Shown here: positions 1-5,219 of the stretch, piece after piece
How the letters are laid out: every line of letters starts with the position of its first letter
How positions within the stretch are numbered: position 1 is the first letter of the stretch
NCBI GenBank assembly: GCA_002306745.1
Contig: DBSW01000086.1
Span: forward strand, 1 to 5,219
Direction of reading: 5' to 3'
DNA from: Dehalococcoidia bacterium UBA1332
Lineage (GTDB): Bacteria; Chloroflexota; Dehalococcoidia; Lucifugimonadales; Lucifugimonadaceae
Length of the DNA: 5,219 nucleotides
The notes under the pieces: generated by a model
Databases searched by the model: none
What the model saw: only the letters and a program-made list of their open reading frames with translations
Told to the model about the DNA's origin: nothing
Position numbers and translations under genes: made by a program

Positions 1-843
1 TCATTTGATATGGAAGTTTCTCTTACAGGCGATTCGTACGTAGCCGGTGAAGAGACAGCACTCATGGAAGCTATCGAGGGAAAACGCTCTACACCGCGCT
101 TTAAACCGCCTTTTCCAGCAGCAGCGGGTCTTTGGCAGAAACCTACAAACATCAACAACGTGAAAACGCTGTCTTATGTTCCAGAGATCGTTCGCAATGG
201 ATCCGACTGGTTTAAGGGAATTGGAACAGAAACCACCACAGGAACTGCTATCGTATGTCTTTCAGGGCACATTAAGTATCCTGGCATGTATGAGGTTCCG
301 ATGGGAATGACTATACGTGAAGTACTTGAGAAGGTCGGTGGTGGCGTTTCCGAGGGAGAAAGAATAAAAGTGCTTCAAGCCGGTGGTCCATTGAACGGAT
401 TATTGGGCGAAGATGCATTTGACACTATGATCGATTTCGATGCCATGTCCGAAGCTGGAGCATCGATAGGCTCAGGTGGCATAATCGTGGGTAACGAAAC
501 GGTCAATGTTGTTGACTTGCTTAGATCACTGATTGCGTTCAACCAATTCGAGTCATGCGGTAAATGCTTTCCTTGCAGGCTGGGCAATACACATATGCTG
601 GAAATTCTGGACAGAATGTGTCAGAACAAAGCTAAGTCCGCAGATCTAGCGCTACTTGAACGTGTAGGTACAAGTATGAAAGCCGGTTCGCTTTGCGGAC
701 ACGGGCAACTGGGTTACAACCCTATCGCTTCGGCTTTGAAATATTTTGGTGAAGAAATTAAGTCTTGCCTAGATGGCGAAATACCAACAGGTGGAGTGTA
801 CGGCGACGGCACGATGATATTGCCAAGTCGCACACGCCCATAA
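1..843 (+). CDS. nuoF: NADH-quinone oxidoreductase subunit F (NuoF, 51 kDa NADH-binding subunit), 5'-truncated by window edge
   Basis: This is the C-terminal 280 residues of a flavoprotein that oxidises NADH at FMN and passes electrons into an Fe-S chain on the cytoplasmic side. The reading frame is open from base 1, and the ATG at 10 lies inside a conserved block, so the true start is upstream of the window. Numbering from the first visible codon, the GEETAL motif of the FMN/NADH site lies near residues 18-23, followed by the conserved KPPFP and NNVKTL blocks. An SLBB (beta-grasp) domain spans about 80-135. The N3 [4Fe-4S] ligands are C186-x2-C189-x2-C192 and C232 (bases 556-576 and 694-696), with spacing as in known NuoF proteins. 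No C-terminal ferredoxin extension follows, so this is NuoF-like rather than an HndC/HydB-type hydrogenase subunit. An NAD-linked formate dehydrogenase beta subunit remains possible. The next gene follows after 30 bp on the same strand, which suggests an operon. Confidence 0.93.
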   Translation, partial: SFDMEVSLTGDSYVAGEETALMEAIEGKRSTPRFKPPFPAAAGLWQKPTNINNVKTLSYVPEIVRNGSDWFKGIGTETTTGTAIVCLSGHIKYPGMYEVPMGMTIREVLEKVGGGVSEGERIKVLQAGGPLNGLLGEDAFDTMIDFDAMSEAGASIGSGGIIVGNETVNVVDLLRSLIAFNQFESCGKCFPCRLGNTHMLEILDRMCQNKAKSADLALLERVGTSMKAGSLCGHGQLGYNPIASALKYFGEEIKSCLDGEIPTGGVYGDGTMILPSRTRP

Positions 844-861
844 AAACGAGTCTATACATTC

Positions 862-865
862 GGAG
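862..865 (+). promoter_or_regulatory. Shine-Dalgarno site for the nuoG-like gene
   Basis: GGAG (in CGGAGAAAA) lies 8 bases upstream of the ATG at 874, a normal spacing. It supports 874 as the start. The protein then opens directly into the beta-grasp 2Fe-2S ferredoxin domain, as expected for this family. No promoter is evident in the 30-bp gap after nuoF, so co-transcription is likely. Confidence 0.75.
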
Positions 866-873
866 AAAACTTC

Positions 874-3564
874 ATGTCGGATGGAACAACCTTCAAGATC
901 GATGGTCGAGAGGTGACTGCTAAACCTGGCCAGACAATCCTGCAGGCTGCGATGGATCAGGAGATATACATCCCTTACCTTTGCTACTACCCGAAAATGA
1001 AACCGCAAGGTTCATGCCGTGCATGTATGGTCGAGGTTGAGGCAAACGGTCGAAAAATGACGGTAGCATCTTGCACCACTCCGCCTATGCCCGATGCTGA
1101 GGTAACGACTGATAGTGACGAAGTGCAGGGTCTGAGACGAAATGTTGTTGAACTTTTGATGAGCGAGCACCCACATGGGTGTTTAACATGCCACAGAATC
1201 GAACTATGTGGGCCGCAAGATATTTGTCAGCGTCATGTAACCGTGACGGATCGATGCACTATCTGCCCAAAAAATGAACGATGCGAACTAAAGGACACGG
1301 TGCGGTCAGTAGAACTTGATCTTAGAACACCGCTGAACTACCATCGGCGAGATCTGCCTATCCATGCGGATGACCCTTTTTACGACCGTGATTATAACTT
1401 GTGCATTGTCTGCTCTAGATGCGTTCGTGTATGCGATGAAGTACGTTTTGACACTGCATTAACACTTACCTCTCGATCTGGCGTTGCTTTAGTGGGGACA
1501 TCGCATGGGACTTCACTTTTAGAGTCAGGCTGTGAATTTTGCGGTGCGTGTGTTGATGTGTGCCCAACGGGATCATTAACTGAACGTAACTACAAATGGG
1601 AAAAAGCCGTATCCGAAGTCACCACGGTATGCACAAACTGTCCTGTCGGTTGCCAAATGATCGCCGAGGTCAATAGATTCGGCAAAGTCGTGAGATTCAA
1701 AGGGGATCTGTCAGGAGCTGCTAATAATGGACAGGCATGCATGACCGGTAAGTTTGGGTATGAGTACACAAACGATTCATCAAGGCTAAAGCGACCATAT
1801 ATACGCGAGGACGGTGTACTCAAAAAGACTAGTTGGGACGATGCACTTGGGAGGGTTGCAGCGGCACTGTCTGAACGCAATCCTAAAGAATTAGCTGTCA
1901 TTACTTCACCCAGAGGCTCAAACGAAGACCATTATGTTGCAGCGAAATTCGCGCGAACCGTAATTAAGACCAGTAACTTAGACTCAGCATTAAACGCTGA
2001 CAACGCAATGTTGAACCGCTTAGCGTTACGCATCGGCGCAGGAGCAGCCACTAACCCCATCTGGGATCTTGAGGCAAGCAAAAGCCTACTTGTAGTCGCA
2101 GGCAACCCGACTGAAGAACAAAACGTACTGGCGGTTCCTGCTAAAAAAGCTGTACGCGAAGGTGCGAAACTAGTGGTAATTGACACTCGGGAAACCGAGT
2201 TCACCCGAATAGCGACAGAATGGCTTCGCCCCAGACCAGGTTTCGAGTCACTTCTTCTGGCTGGTATCAGTAAGGTCGTTATTGATGAATCGTTAGAAAA
2301 CAAAAACTTTGTAGGAGATCGTGTAGACAACCTAGTAGAAATAAAACAATCACTTTGGAAATTTGATATAGCGAAAATTTCACGGGATACGGGAATAGAA
2401 GAAGAGCAAATAAGGCGCGCTGCAAGGATATTTGCTTCAACGGATGCGGGCGCAATTCTCCTCGGGAACGACGGGCTTGACGATCAAACTACGGAGCACG
2501 TTGTTGATGCGGCTGTGAATTTAGCGGGCTTGACAGGCAATATAGGTAAACGTGGGGGAGGAATATTCCCTCTATATCAAGGAGCAAATACGTTAGGTGC
2601 TAGAGATGTAGGTGCGAAACCTACCGAACACGGCTTGGGAATTCAGGACATCATCAAAAACATGGAGTCGGGAAGCATCAAAGCAGCGTTAGTAATGGCT
2701 GATGGGATTTCAGGTTCCACTCCCACACTCCAAGATCTTCCTAATGCATTAGGAAGACTTGAATTTCTCGTAGTGTCAGCAGCTCTTGATTCAGAAATTA
2801 CTAGACATGCGGACGTTGTGTTGCCGGCTGCTACATATGCTGAACAAAATTCTACAGTCACTAATCTAGAGCGCAGGGTGCAGCTGCTAAGAAAAACAGC
2901 GGAACCAAAACATGAAGAACGTACTGGTTGGGAAACGATTGCATCAATCGCTACAGCAATGGGTAGTGGTGAATTTGGATACACCTCGTCATCTGAGGTT
3001 TTCGACGAAATAGCTGCAACCATTCCTAACTACAAAGGTCTTACACACCACCAATTGCAGGGTGGGGGAGTGCAGTGGCCAAACGGAACAATAGACTCTG
3101 AAATGTTGTTTTCAGATACATCGTCAACAATTCGCTTAGTTGACCTTGATTACGATCAGTTGACACGACCCGTAAACCAAGGAGCATTGGTATTTGCGCC
3201 AGGTCGCGTATTGCATCAGCCAGAACGCGATGTGAAAGTTGTCAAATCTGCGGACATGAACTATGTTGAACGAGAACAGGTGATTCAAATACATCCGGAT
3301 GATGCGGTGAGCGCTAACATCACGGATGGAGCCAACATCGTAGTTAAATCAGAATCAGGGATGATTTTGGCTAGTGGCAGGGCAGTATTGAATTCACCAC
3401 AGACGGGACTTGTCGGGACAACAACCCTGTTTGGTGAACTAGCCACGCAAATGCACGAAATTCAAATTTCAGACTGGGCACCGCATATGCCAGGATTAGG
3501 ATTGGAAAACGTTCGATTGGAGTTAGCTCCGGTCGAAACACAGAGTCGGGCAGTAGCGGATTAG
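874..3564 (+). CDS. nuoG: NuoG / formate dehydrogenase alpha-like molybdopterin-fold iron-sulfur subunit
   Basis: This 896-residue protein should receive electrons from NuoF and relay them through a chain of Fe-S clusters. Visible cluster motifs are: [2Fe-2S] C37, C48, C51, C67; His-Cys3 H99-x3-C103-x2-C106-x5-C112; two ferredoxin-type [4Fe-4S] motifs C177/C180/C183/C187 and C220/C223/C226/C230; and the MopB N-terminal [4Fe-4S] C253-x2-C256-x3-C260-x28-C289. An insertion at about 113-140 adds C118, C128, C131 and C137. The molybdopterin-oxidoreductase fold covers about 290-720, with recognisable GNPTEEQ (411-417), GNIGKRGGG (535-543) and ERRVQ (666-670) blocks, and a dinucleotide-binding-like domain follows at about 770-885. 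Two ferredoxin clusters are typical of FdhA and hydrogenase-linked proteins, whereas canonical NuoG has one there. However, the formate dehydrogenase catalytic Cys/Sec and His align with A375 and D376, and no Cys occurs after C289, so formate oxidation is unlikely. The NuoG assignment is an inference from this loss and from the adjacent nuoF. Confidence 0.85.
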   Translation: MSDGTTFKIDGREVTAKPGQTILQAAMDQEIYIPYLCYYPKMKPQGSCRACMVEVEANGRKMTVASCTTPPMPDAEVTTDSDEVQGLRRNVVELLMSEHPHGCLTCHRIELCGPQDICQRHVTVTDRCTICPKNERCELKDTVRSVELDLRTPLNYHRRDLPIHADDPFYDRDYNLCIVCSRCVRVCDEVRFDTALTLTSRSGVALVGTSHGTSLLESGCEFCGACVDVCPTGSLTERNYKWEKAVSEVTTVCTNCPVGCQMIAEVNRFGKVVRFKGDLSGAANNGQACMTGKFGYEYTNDSSRLKRPYIREDGVLKKTSWDDALGRVAAALSERNPKELAVITSPRGSNEDHYVAAKFARTVIKTSNLDSALNADNAMLNRLALRIGAGAATNPIWDLEASKSLLVVAGNPTEEQNVLAVPAKKAVREGAKLVVIDTRETEFTRIATEWLRPRPGFESLLLAGISKVVIDESLENKNFVGDRVDNLVEIKQSLWKFDIAKISRDTGIEEEQIRRAARIFASTDAGAILLGNDGLDDQTTEHVVDAAVNLAGLTGNIGKRGGGIFPLYQGANTLGARDVGAKPTEHGLGIQDIIKNMESGSIKAALVMADGISGSTPTLQDLPNALGRLEFLVVSAALDSEITRHADVVLPAATYAEQNSTVTNLERRVQLLRKTAEPKHEERTGWETIASIATAMGSGEFGYTSSSEVFDEIAATIPNYKGLTHHQLQGGGVQWPNGTIDSEMLFSDTSSTIRLVDLDYDQLTRPVNQGALVFAPGRVLHQPERDVKVVKSADMNYVEREQVIQIHPDDAVSANITDGANIVVKSESGMILASGRAVLNSPQTGLVGTTTLFGELATQMHEIQISDWAPHMPGLGLENVRLELAPVETQSRAVAD

Positions 3565-3569
3565 TGATG

Positions 3570-3591
3570 ATCCAGAATATTTAACCTGGAT
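3570..3591 (+). terminator. Weak hairpin after the nuoG-like gene, possible terminator
   Basis: ATCCAG (3570-3575) and CTGGAT (3586-3591) form a perfect 6-bp stem around a 10-base AT-rich loop, extendable by one G-T pair. Only three T residues follow before CC, so a standard intrinsic terminator is not supported. It could be an attenuating or mRNA 3'-end-stabilising stem. Confidence 0.25.
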
Positions 3592-3643
3592 TTCCATCAA
3601 ATGATGTTAAATACAGAATCGATAATATTTTATTCGTCGACTG

Positions 3644-3659
3644 CTAGGAGTAAACCTAG
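3644..3659 (+). repeat. Short inverted repeat upstream of trxA
   Basis: CTAGG (3644-3648) and CCTAG (3655-3659) are perfect 5-base arms around the 6-base spacer AGTAAA, extendable by one G-T pair. It overlaps the first three bases of the neighbouring dyad at 3657-3670, so the two structures would compete if formed in RNA. Arms this short also arise by chance in AT-rich spacers. Confidence 0.3.
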
Positions 3660-3685
3660 TTGAACAACTATAATAAAAGGGGTGA
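3657..3685 (+). promoter_or_regulatory. Candidate trxA control region: dyad touching a TATAAT box, then the ribosome binding site
   Basis: A dyad TAGTTG-AA-CAACTA (3657-3670) runs into a consensus TATAAT (3669-3674). No good -35 hexamer lies 16-18 bp upstream. If the TATAAT is a real -10, transcription would begin near 3681, leaving only about 11 bases before the trxA ATG and cutting into the Shine-Dalgarno region (AAGGGGTGA, 3677-3685). Either the leader is very short or the main promoter lies further upstream, for example around GATAAT at 3621-3626. The dyad is placed where a repressor could act, but no regulator is identifiable. Confidence 0.35.
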
Positions 3686-3691
3686 AATGTA

Positions 3692-4027
3692 ATGGGAAAA
3701 CCAGAGGACGTAAATGACGCTGACTTCGATGCTGAAGTTATCGACTCAGCATTACCTGTGCTCGTAGACTTTTGGGCTGACTGGTGTGGTCCATGCAAAA
3801 TGATTGCCCCTGTAGTCGAGGAACTAGCAGGCGAGTACGACGGTAAAGCCAAATTTGTGAAACTTAATGTCGATGATAATCCCGAGACATCGGCCAAATA
3901 TGGTGTGCGTAGTATACCGACGCTTTTGATTTTCAAAGGTGGAGCACCGGTAGGTCAAGTTGTTGGTGCTGTTCCTAAGAGTGTACTTCAATCCCGTTTA
4001 GACGACGCGATATCTGAATCAATATAG
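3692..4027 (+). CDS. trxA: Thioredoxin (TrxA)
   Basis: This 111-residue protein is a complete thioredoxin of typical length. It acts in the cytoplasm as a dithiol donor for enzymes such as ribonucleotide reductase, peroxiredoxins and methionine sulfoxide reductase, and is recharged by thioredoxin reductase. The active site is W31-C32-G33-P34-C35-K36 inside the classic block after VDFWAD, and the conserved cis-proline is P76 in the SIPT motif. The LNVDDNP block (58-64) and the C-terminal helix are also standard. There is no signal peptide or membrane segment. The ATG at 3692 is supported by a Shine-Dalgarno sequence (core GGGGTGA, 3679-3685) and by an N-terminus that matches the family. An upstream ATG at 3687 is followed directly by TAA, so it cannot be the start. 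Neighbours are the nuoG-like gene (127 bp upstream) and selC (110 bp downstream), all on the same strand. Confidence 0.97.
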   Translation: MGKPEDVNDADFDAEVIDSALPVLVDFWADWCGPCKMIAPVVEELAGEYDGKAKFVKLNVDDNPETSAKYGVRSIPTLLIFKGGAPVGQVVGAVPKSVLQSRLDDAISESI

Positions 4028-4137
4028 AAACATACCGGACAGGTAACCGAACCTCGCGATCGCACTATTTCAACATTACAACTCTCATTTATAAATTAAA
4101 CTCGGTGTATAACAAAAGCTGTGGCTACTATCGTTGG
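4028..4137 (+). other. Spacer between trxA and selC
   Basis: No open reading frame is supported in these 110 bp. Only short 4-bp inverted repeats are visible after trxA (TACC/GGTA at 4033-4045, and AGGT/ACCT at 4041-4054), with no T-tract, so no intrinsic terminator is called. The second half is AT-rich and carries the candidate selC promoter. Confidence 0.6.
4085..4113 (+). promoter_or_regulatory. selC: Candidate selC promoter (weak)
   Basis: TATAAC (4108-4113) matches the -10 consensus at five of six positions and would start transcription near 4120, about 18 bases before the tRNA 5' end. The hexamer 17 bp upstream (TCATTT, 4085-4090) is a poor -35. TATAAA at 4090-4095 is an alternative -10, also without a good -35. 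Transcription from trxA into selC is another possibility. Confidence 0.3.
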
Positions 4138-4235
4138 GGGAGTGAATGGGTCCCGGTGGGCCTCACGGACTTCAACTCCGCTGGCGTGTGCCCTTCGGTA
4201 CGCGCGGAGGGTTCGACTCCCTTGCACTCCCGCCA
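4138..4235 (+). tRNA. selC: tRNA-Sec (selenocysteine), anticodon TCA at 4172-4174, CCA encoded
   Basis: This 98-base gene folds as a bacterial selenocysteine tRNA, which is charged with serine, converted to Sec-tRNA by SelA and delivered to UGA codons by SelB. The acceptor stem is 4138-4145 with 4224-4231: seven Watson-Crick pairs plus an A-G apposition at the eighth position. The D arm has a long 6-bp stem (4148-4153 with 4158-4163) and a 4-base CGGT loop, both diagnostic of tRNA-Sec. The anticodon loop is CTTCAAC (4170-4176), closed by four Watson-Crick pairs and one A-C mismatch. The long variable arm has an 8-bp stem (4184-4191 with 4198-4205). The T arm has 5 bp around TTCGACT (4212-4218). 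Discriminator G4232 is followed by an encoded CCA (4233-4235). A suppressor tRNA-Ser or tRNA-Leu is unlikely, given the long D stem and the 8+5 acceptor/T architecture. Confidence 0.96.
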
Positions 4236-4355
4236 GTTCGTTGTTTCACTGTTTTGCGGTTCTGAGTAGTGTAATTTTATTAACTAGATAAACATTTTAA
4301 AATTCGCGCTGGAATGCCGATCCGACAATAACGATTATTCAAGCATGACATTGTC
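4236..4355. other. AT-rich convergent spacer between selC and the DUF362 gene
   Basis: This 120-bp spacer separates a plus-strand tRNA gene from a convergent minus-strand gene. After the tRNA a 4-bp stem (CAGT 4234-4237, ACTG 4248-4251) is followed by TTTT, too weak to call a terminator. A 10-bp palindrome ATTTTAAAAT lies at 4294-4303. Inverted arms GACAAT (4324-4329) and ATTGTC (4350-4355) flank a 20-base spacer just past the DUF362 stop codon. No open reading frame is supported. Confidence 0.55.
4324..4355 (-). repeat. Inverted repeat directly downstream of the DUF362 gene
   Basis: The 6-base arms GACAAT (4324-4329) and ATTGTC (4350-4355) are perfect and begin at the base next to the DUF362 stop codon. 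Nested inside is AATAA-CGA-TTATT (4327-4339), which would compete with the outer stem. No T-tract follows in the minus-strand direction (GGATCGG comes next), so a rho-independent terminator is not supported. Confidence 0.25.
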
Positions 4356-5219
4356 TTATTTGTCGATAACGGCACGCCAGTCTTCGGTTAATGGCCAAGT
4401 CAGCTGCTCATCTATATCACGATGATCGTCGTACCTCGACTGGACTTCTTCGATAGTTTTACCAACAACCCGTAGATTCGCCATGGTCAAATTCCGTAAT
4501 TCCATCGCATATCTCAGATACCCGACCTGATCTAGACGATATCCCATTACTTGTAGTGCAACCACATCTGCGGCTATTCCATGGTGTGAAGCAATGACAA
4601 CATTTGAGTGTTTTTCATATCCATCTATCGGTCCGTTTCCTTGCATACCTACCGTACCGTCGATCACGGTGAGATTAGGAACTACATGTTGTGCCATTTT
4701 CGCGAGGGTGAGGTTAATAGCTTTACTTCCCTTGTGGATTTTCTTCTTTTGCTCTCGTCCGGAAAGGGTTCCGACTAGCACGTTTTTCAATCCCAACGTT
4801 ACTACAACGTTGTTATGAGTTTTCATCGGACAAACGGAGACAACGTACGACTCAGATAGACGTTTCGACATGTACAAAGTTTGCCGATCGAGTCTGTCGT
4901 CAAACGCAGGAACAGGTATTCGTTCGTCTGTGTTGAGATCAAGAAATTCGATTTCATAATCCTTGGCAAGAGCTCGATACCCGTAGTTGTCAAAACCAGA
5001 ATCCGGAGTGCCTTTCGCCGGACCAACCGCAATCACAAACTCTTTAACCCCAAGTCCTGATAGATGTTCAAGCGAAGCTCGTGTTGCATCCACGTGAGTT
5101 GCTGCAAGTTGATTTGTGGTTACTACAAAATTGGGTTTAACCATCACGGGTTTGTCAGGAATATCGATTTCAGAATCGATAAGTGCTAACGATTCACTAA
5201 CGCCGTCGTAACGGTCGCT
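4356..5219 (-). CDS. DUF362 domain-containing protein, 5'-truncated by window edge
   Basis: The visible 287 residues match the DUF362 family (Pfam PF04015), whose biochemical role is not settled; some members carry ferredoxin domains. The frame stays open from the TAA stop (complement 4356-4358) to base 5219, and the 24 residues upstream of the GTG at 5147 look like family sequence, so the start lies beyond the window. Numbering from the first visible residue, the signature blocks are VKPN (27-30), PMKTHNNV...TLGLKN (about 131-146), DGTVGMQGNGP (187-197) and the following IAADVVALQVMGY segment (215-227). The only cysteine seen is C130, in VSVCPMKTH, so no Fe-S cluster motif is present in this part. 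There is no membrane segment. It is convergent with selC and trxA and therefore not in their transcript, so context gives no functional clue. Confidence 0.85.
   Translation of the reverse strand, partial: SDRYDGVSESLALIDSEIDIPDKPVMVKPNFVVTTNQLAATHVDATRASLEHLSGLGVKEFVIAVGPAKGTPDSGFDNYGYRALAKDYEIEFLDLNTDERIPVPAFDDRLDRQTLYMSKRLSESYVVSVCPMKTHNNVVVTLGLKNVLVGTLSGREQKKKIHKGSKAINLTLAKMAQHVVPNLTVIDGTVGMQGNGPIDGYEKHSNVVIASHHGIAADVVALQVMGYRLDQVGYLRYAMELRNLTMANLRVVGKTIEEVQSRYDDHRDIDEQLTWPLTEDWRAVIDK

Larger units (their letters stand above)
3565..3691 (+). other. Spacer between the nuoG-like gene and trxA
   Basis: This 127-bp, AT-rich spacer holds no open reading frame of note. It starts with two more stop codons in the nuoG frame (TGA TGA after TAG). 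It then carries an imperfect terminator-like hairpin, an AT-rich stretch (about 3616-3632), two short inverted repeats, a TATAAT hexamer and the trxA ribosome binding site. The length and content suggest that trxA has its own promoter, although read-through from nuoG cannot be excluded. Confidence 0.6.

Noticed and set aside
10..12. ATG at 10 as the start of nuoF
   Set aside because: It falls inside a conserved internal block just before the GEETAL motif; the FMN-binding N-terminal half must lie upstream of the window.
1590..3023. Minus-strand open frames of 100-130 codons inside the nuoG-like gene
   Set aside because: They are antisense to a strongly conserved coding region, are rich in Ser, Thr and Ala as expected of shadows, and match no recognisable family.
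3562..3570. Selenocysteine read-through at the end of the nuoG-like gene
   Set aside because: The first stop is TAG, not TGA, and the protein already ends at the normal family length with no homologous sequence after it.
4056..4063. GCGATCGC octamer resembling the cyanobacterial HIP1 palindrome
   Set aside because: I noticed only this one copy, and HIP1 is meaningful only when highly repeated; nothing else suggests a cyanobacterium.
4234..4255. Intrinsic terminator after selC
   Set aside because: The stem is only 4 bp (CAGT/ACTG) with a 10-base loop, and its first arm overlaps the encoded CCA; TTTT follows, but this is not sufficient.
4138..4355. selC as an integration site for a genomic island
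   Set aside because: selC is a known island hotspot in enterobacteria, but there is no integrase, no visible direct repeat of the tRNA 3' end, and an ordinary DUF362 gene follows.
5145..5147. GTG at 5147 (minus strand) as the start of the DUF362 gene
   Set aside because: The frame is open to the window edge and the 24 preceding residues continue into the family-like VKPN strand, so this GTG (V25 of the visible protein) is internal.
1..5219. CRISPR array, insertion sequence or phage genes
   Set aside because: No regularly spaced repeats, transposase, terminal inverted repeats or phage-like proteins are visible on either strand.

Overview
The window (5219 bp, G+C in the mid-40s percent judged by eye) is a dense bacterial chromosomal segment. 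It holds two genes of an NADH-linked iron-sulfur electron-transfer module, a thioredoxin gene, a selenocysteine tRNA gene, and a convergent DUF362-family gene. The first and last genes are cut by the window edges. The organism cannot be fixed from the sequence alone. The NuoF plus FdhA-like NuoG pairing, with a distinctive Cys-rich insertion, reminds me of environmental Chloroflexota (Dehalococcoidia/SAR202-type genomes); this is a recollection-level inference. The tRNA-Sec gene implies that the organism decodes UGA as selenocysteine.

Layout. Positions 1-843 (+) carry the C-terminal part of a NuoF-type NADH-binding subunit with an SLBB domain and the N3 [4Fe-4S] motif. After 30 bp with a clear ribosome binding site, 874-3564 (+) encodes an 896-residue NuoG/formate-dehydrogenase-alpha-like protein. 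It has motifs for five Fe-S clusters, an unusual extra four-cysteine insertion and a molybdopterin-oxidoreductase fold that lacks the catalytic Cys/Sec and His. It ends in three tandem in-frame stops. A 127-bp spacer contains a small hairpin, a perfect TATAAT hexamer and a 14-bp dyad touching it, followed by trxA at 3692-4027 (+). The interval 4028-4355 contains selC at 4138-4235 (+), flanked by AT-rich spacers with a weak candidate promoter and no convincing terminator. A DUF362 gene runs on the minus strand from the right edge to 4356.

How the parts fit. NuoF would oxidise NADH at FMN and pass electrons through N3 into the Fe-S chain of the NuoG-like protein. Because the NuoG-like protein has lost the formate-dehydrogenase active-site residues, it most likely acts as an electron conduit in a complex I-type or related NADH:acceptor complex rather than as a formate dehydrogenase. 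TrxA is a general disulfide reductant and is probably transcribed separately. selC sits here without selA, selB or selD, and no selenoprotein is visible in the window, so the Sec-using proteins must be encoded elsewhere. I do not see a CRISPR array, a mobile element or an evident new defence or biosynthetic system. The most unusual points are the extra four-Cys site in the NuoG-like protein, its lost catalytic residues, and the isolated selC.
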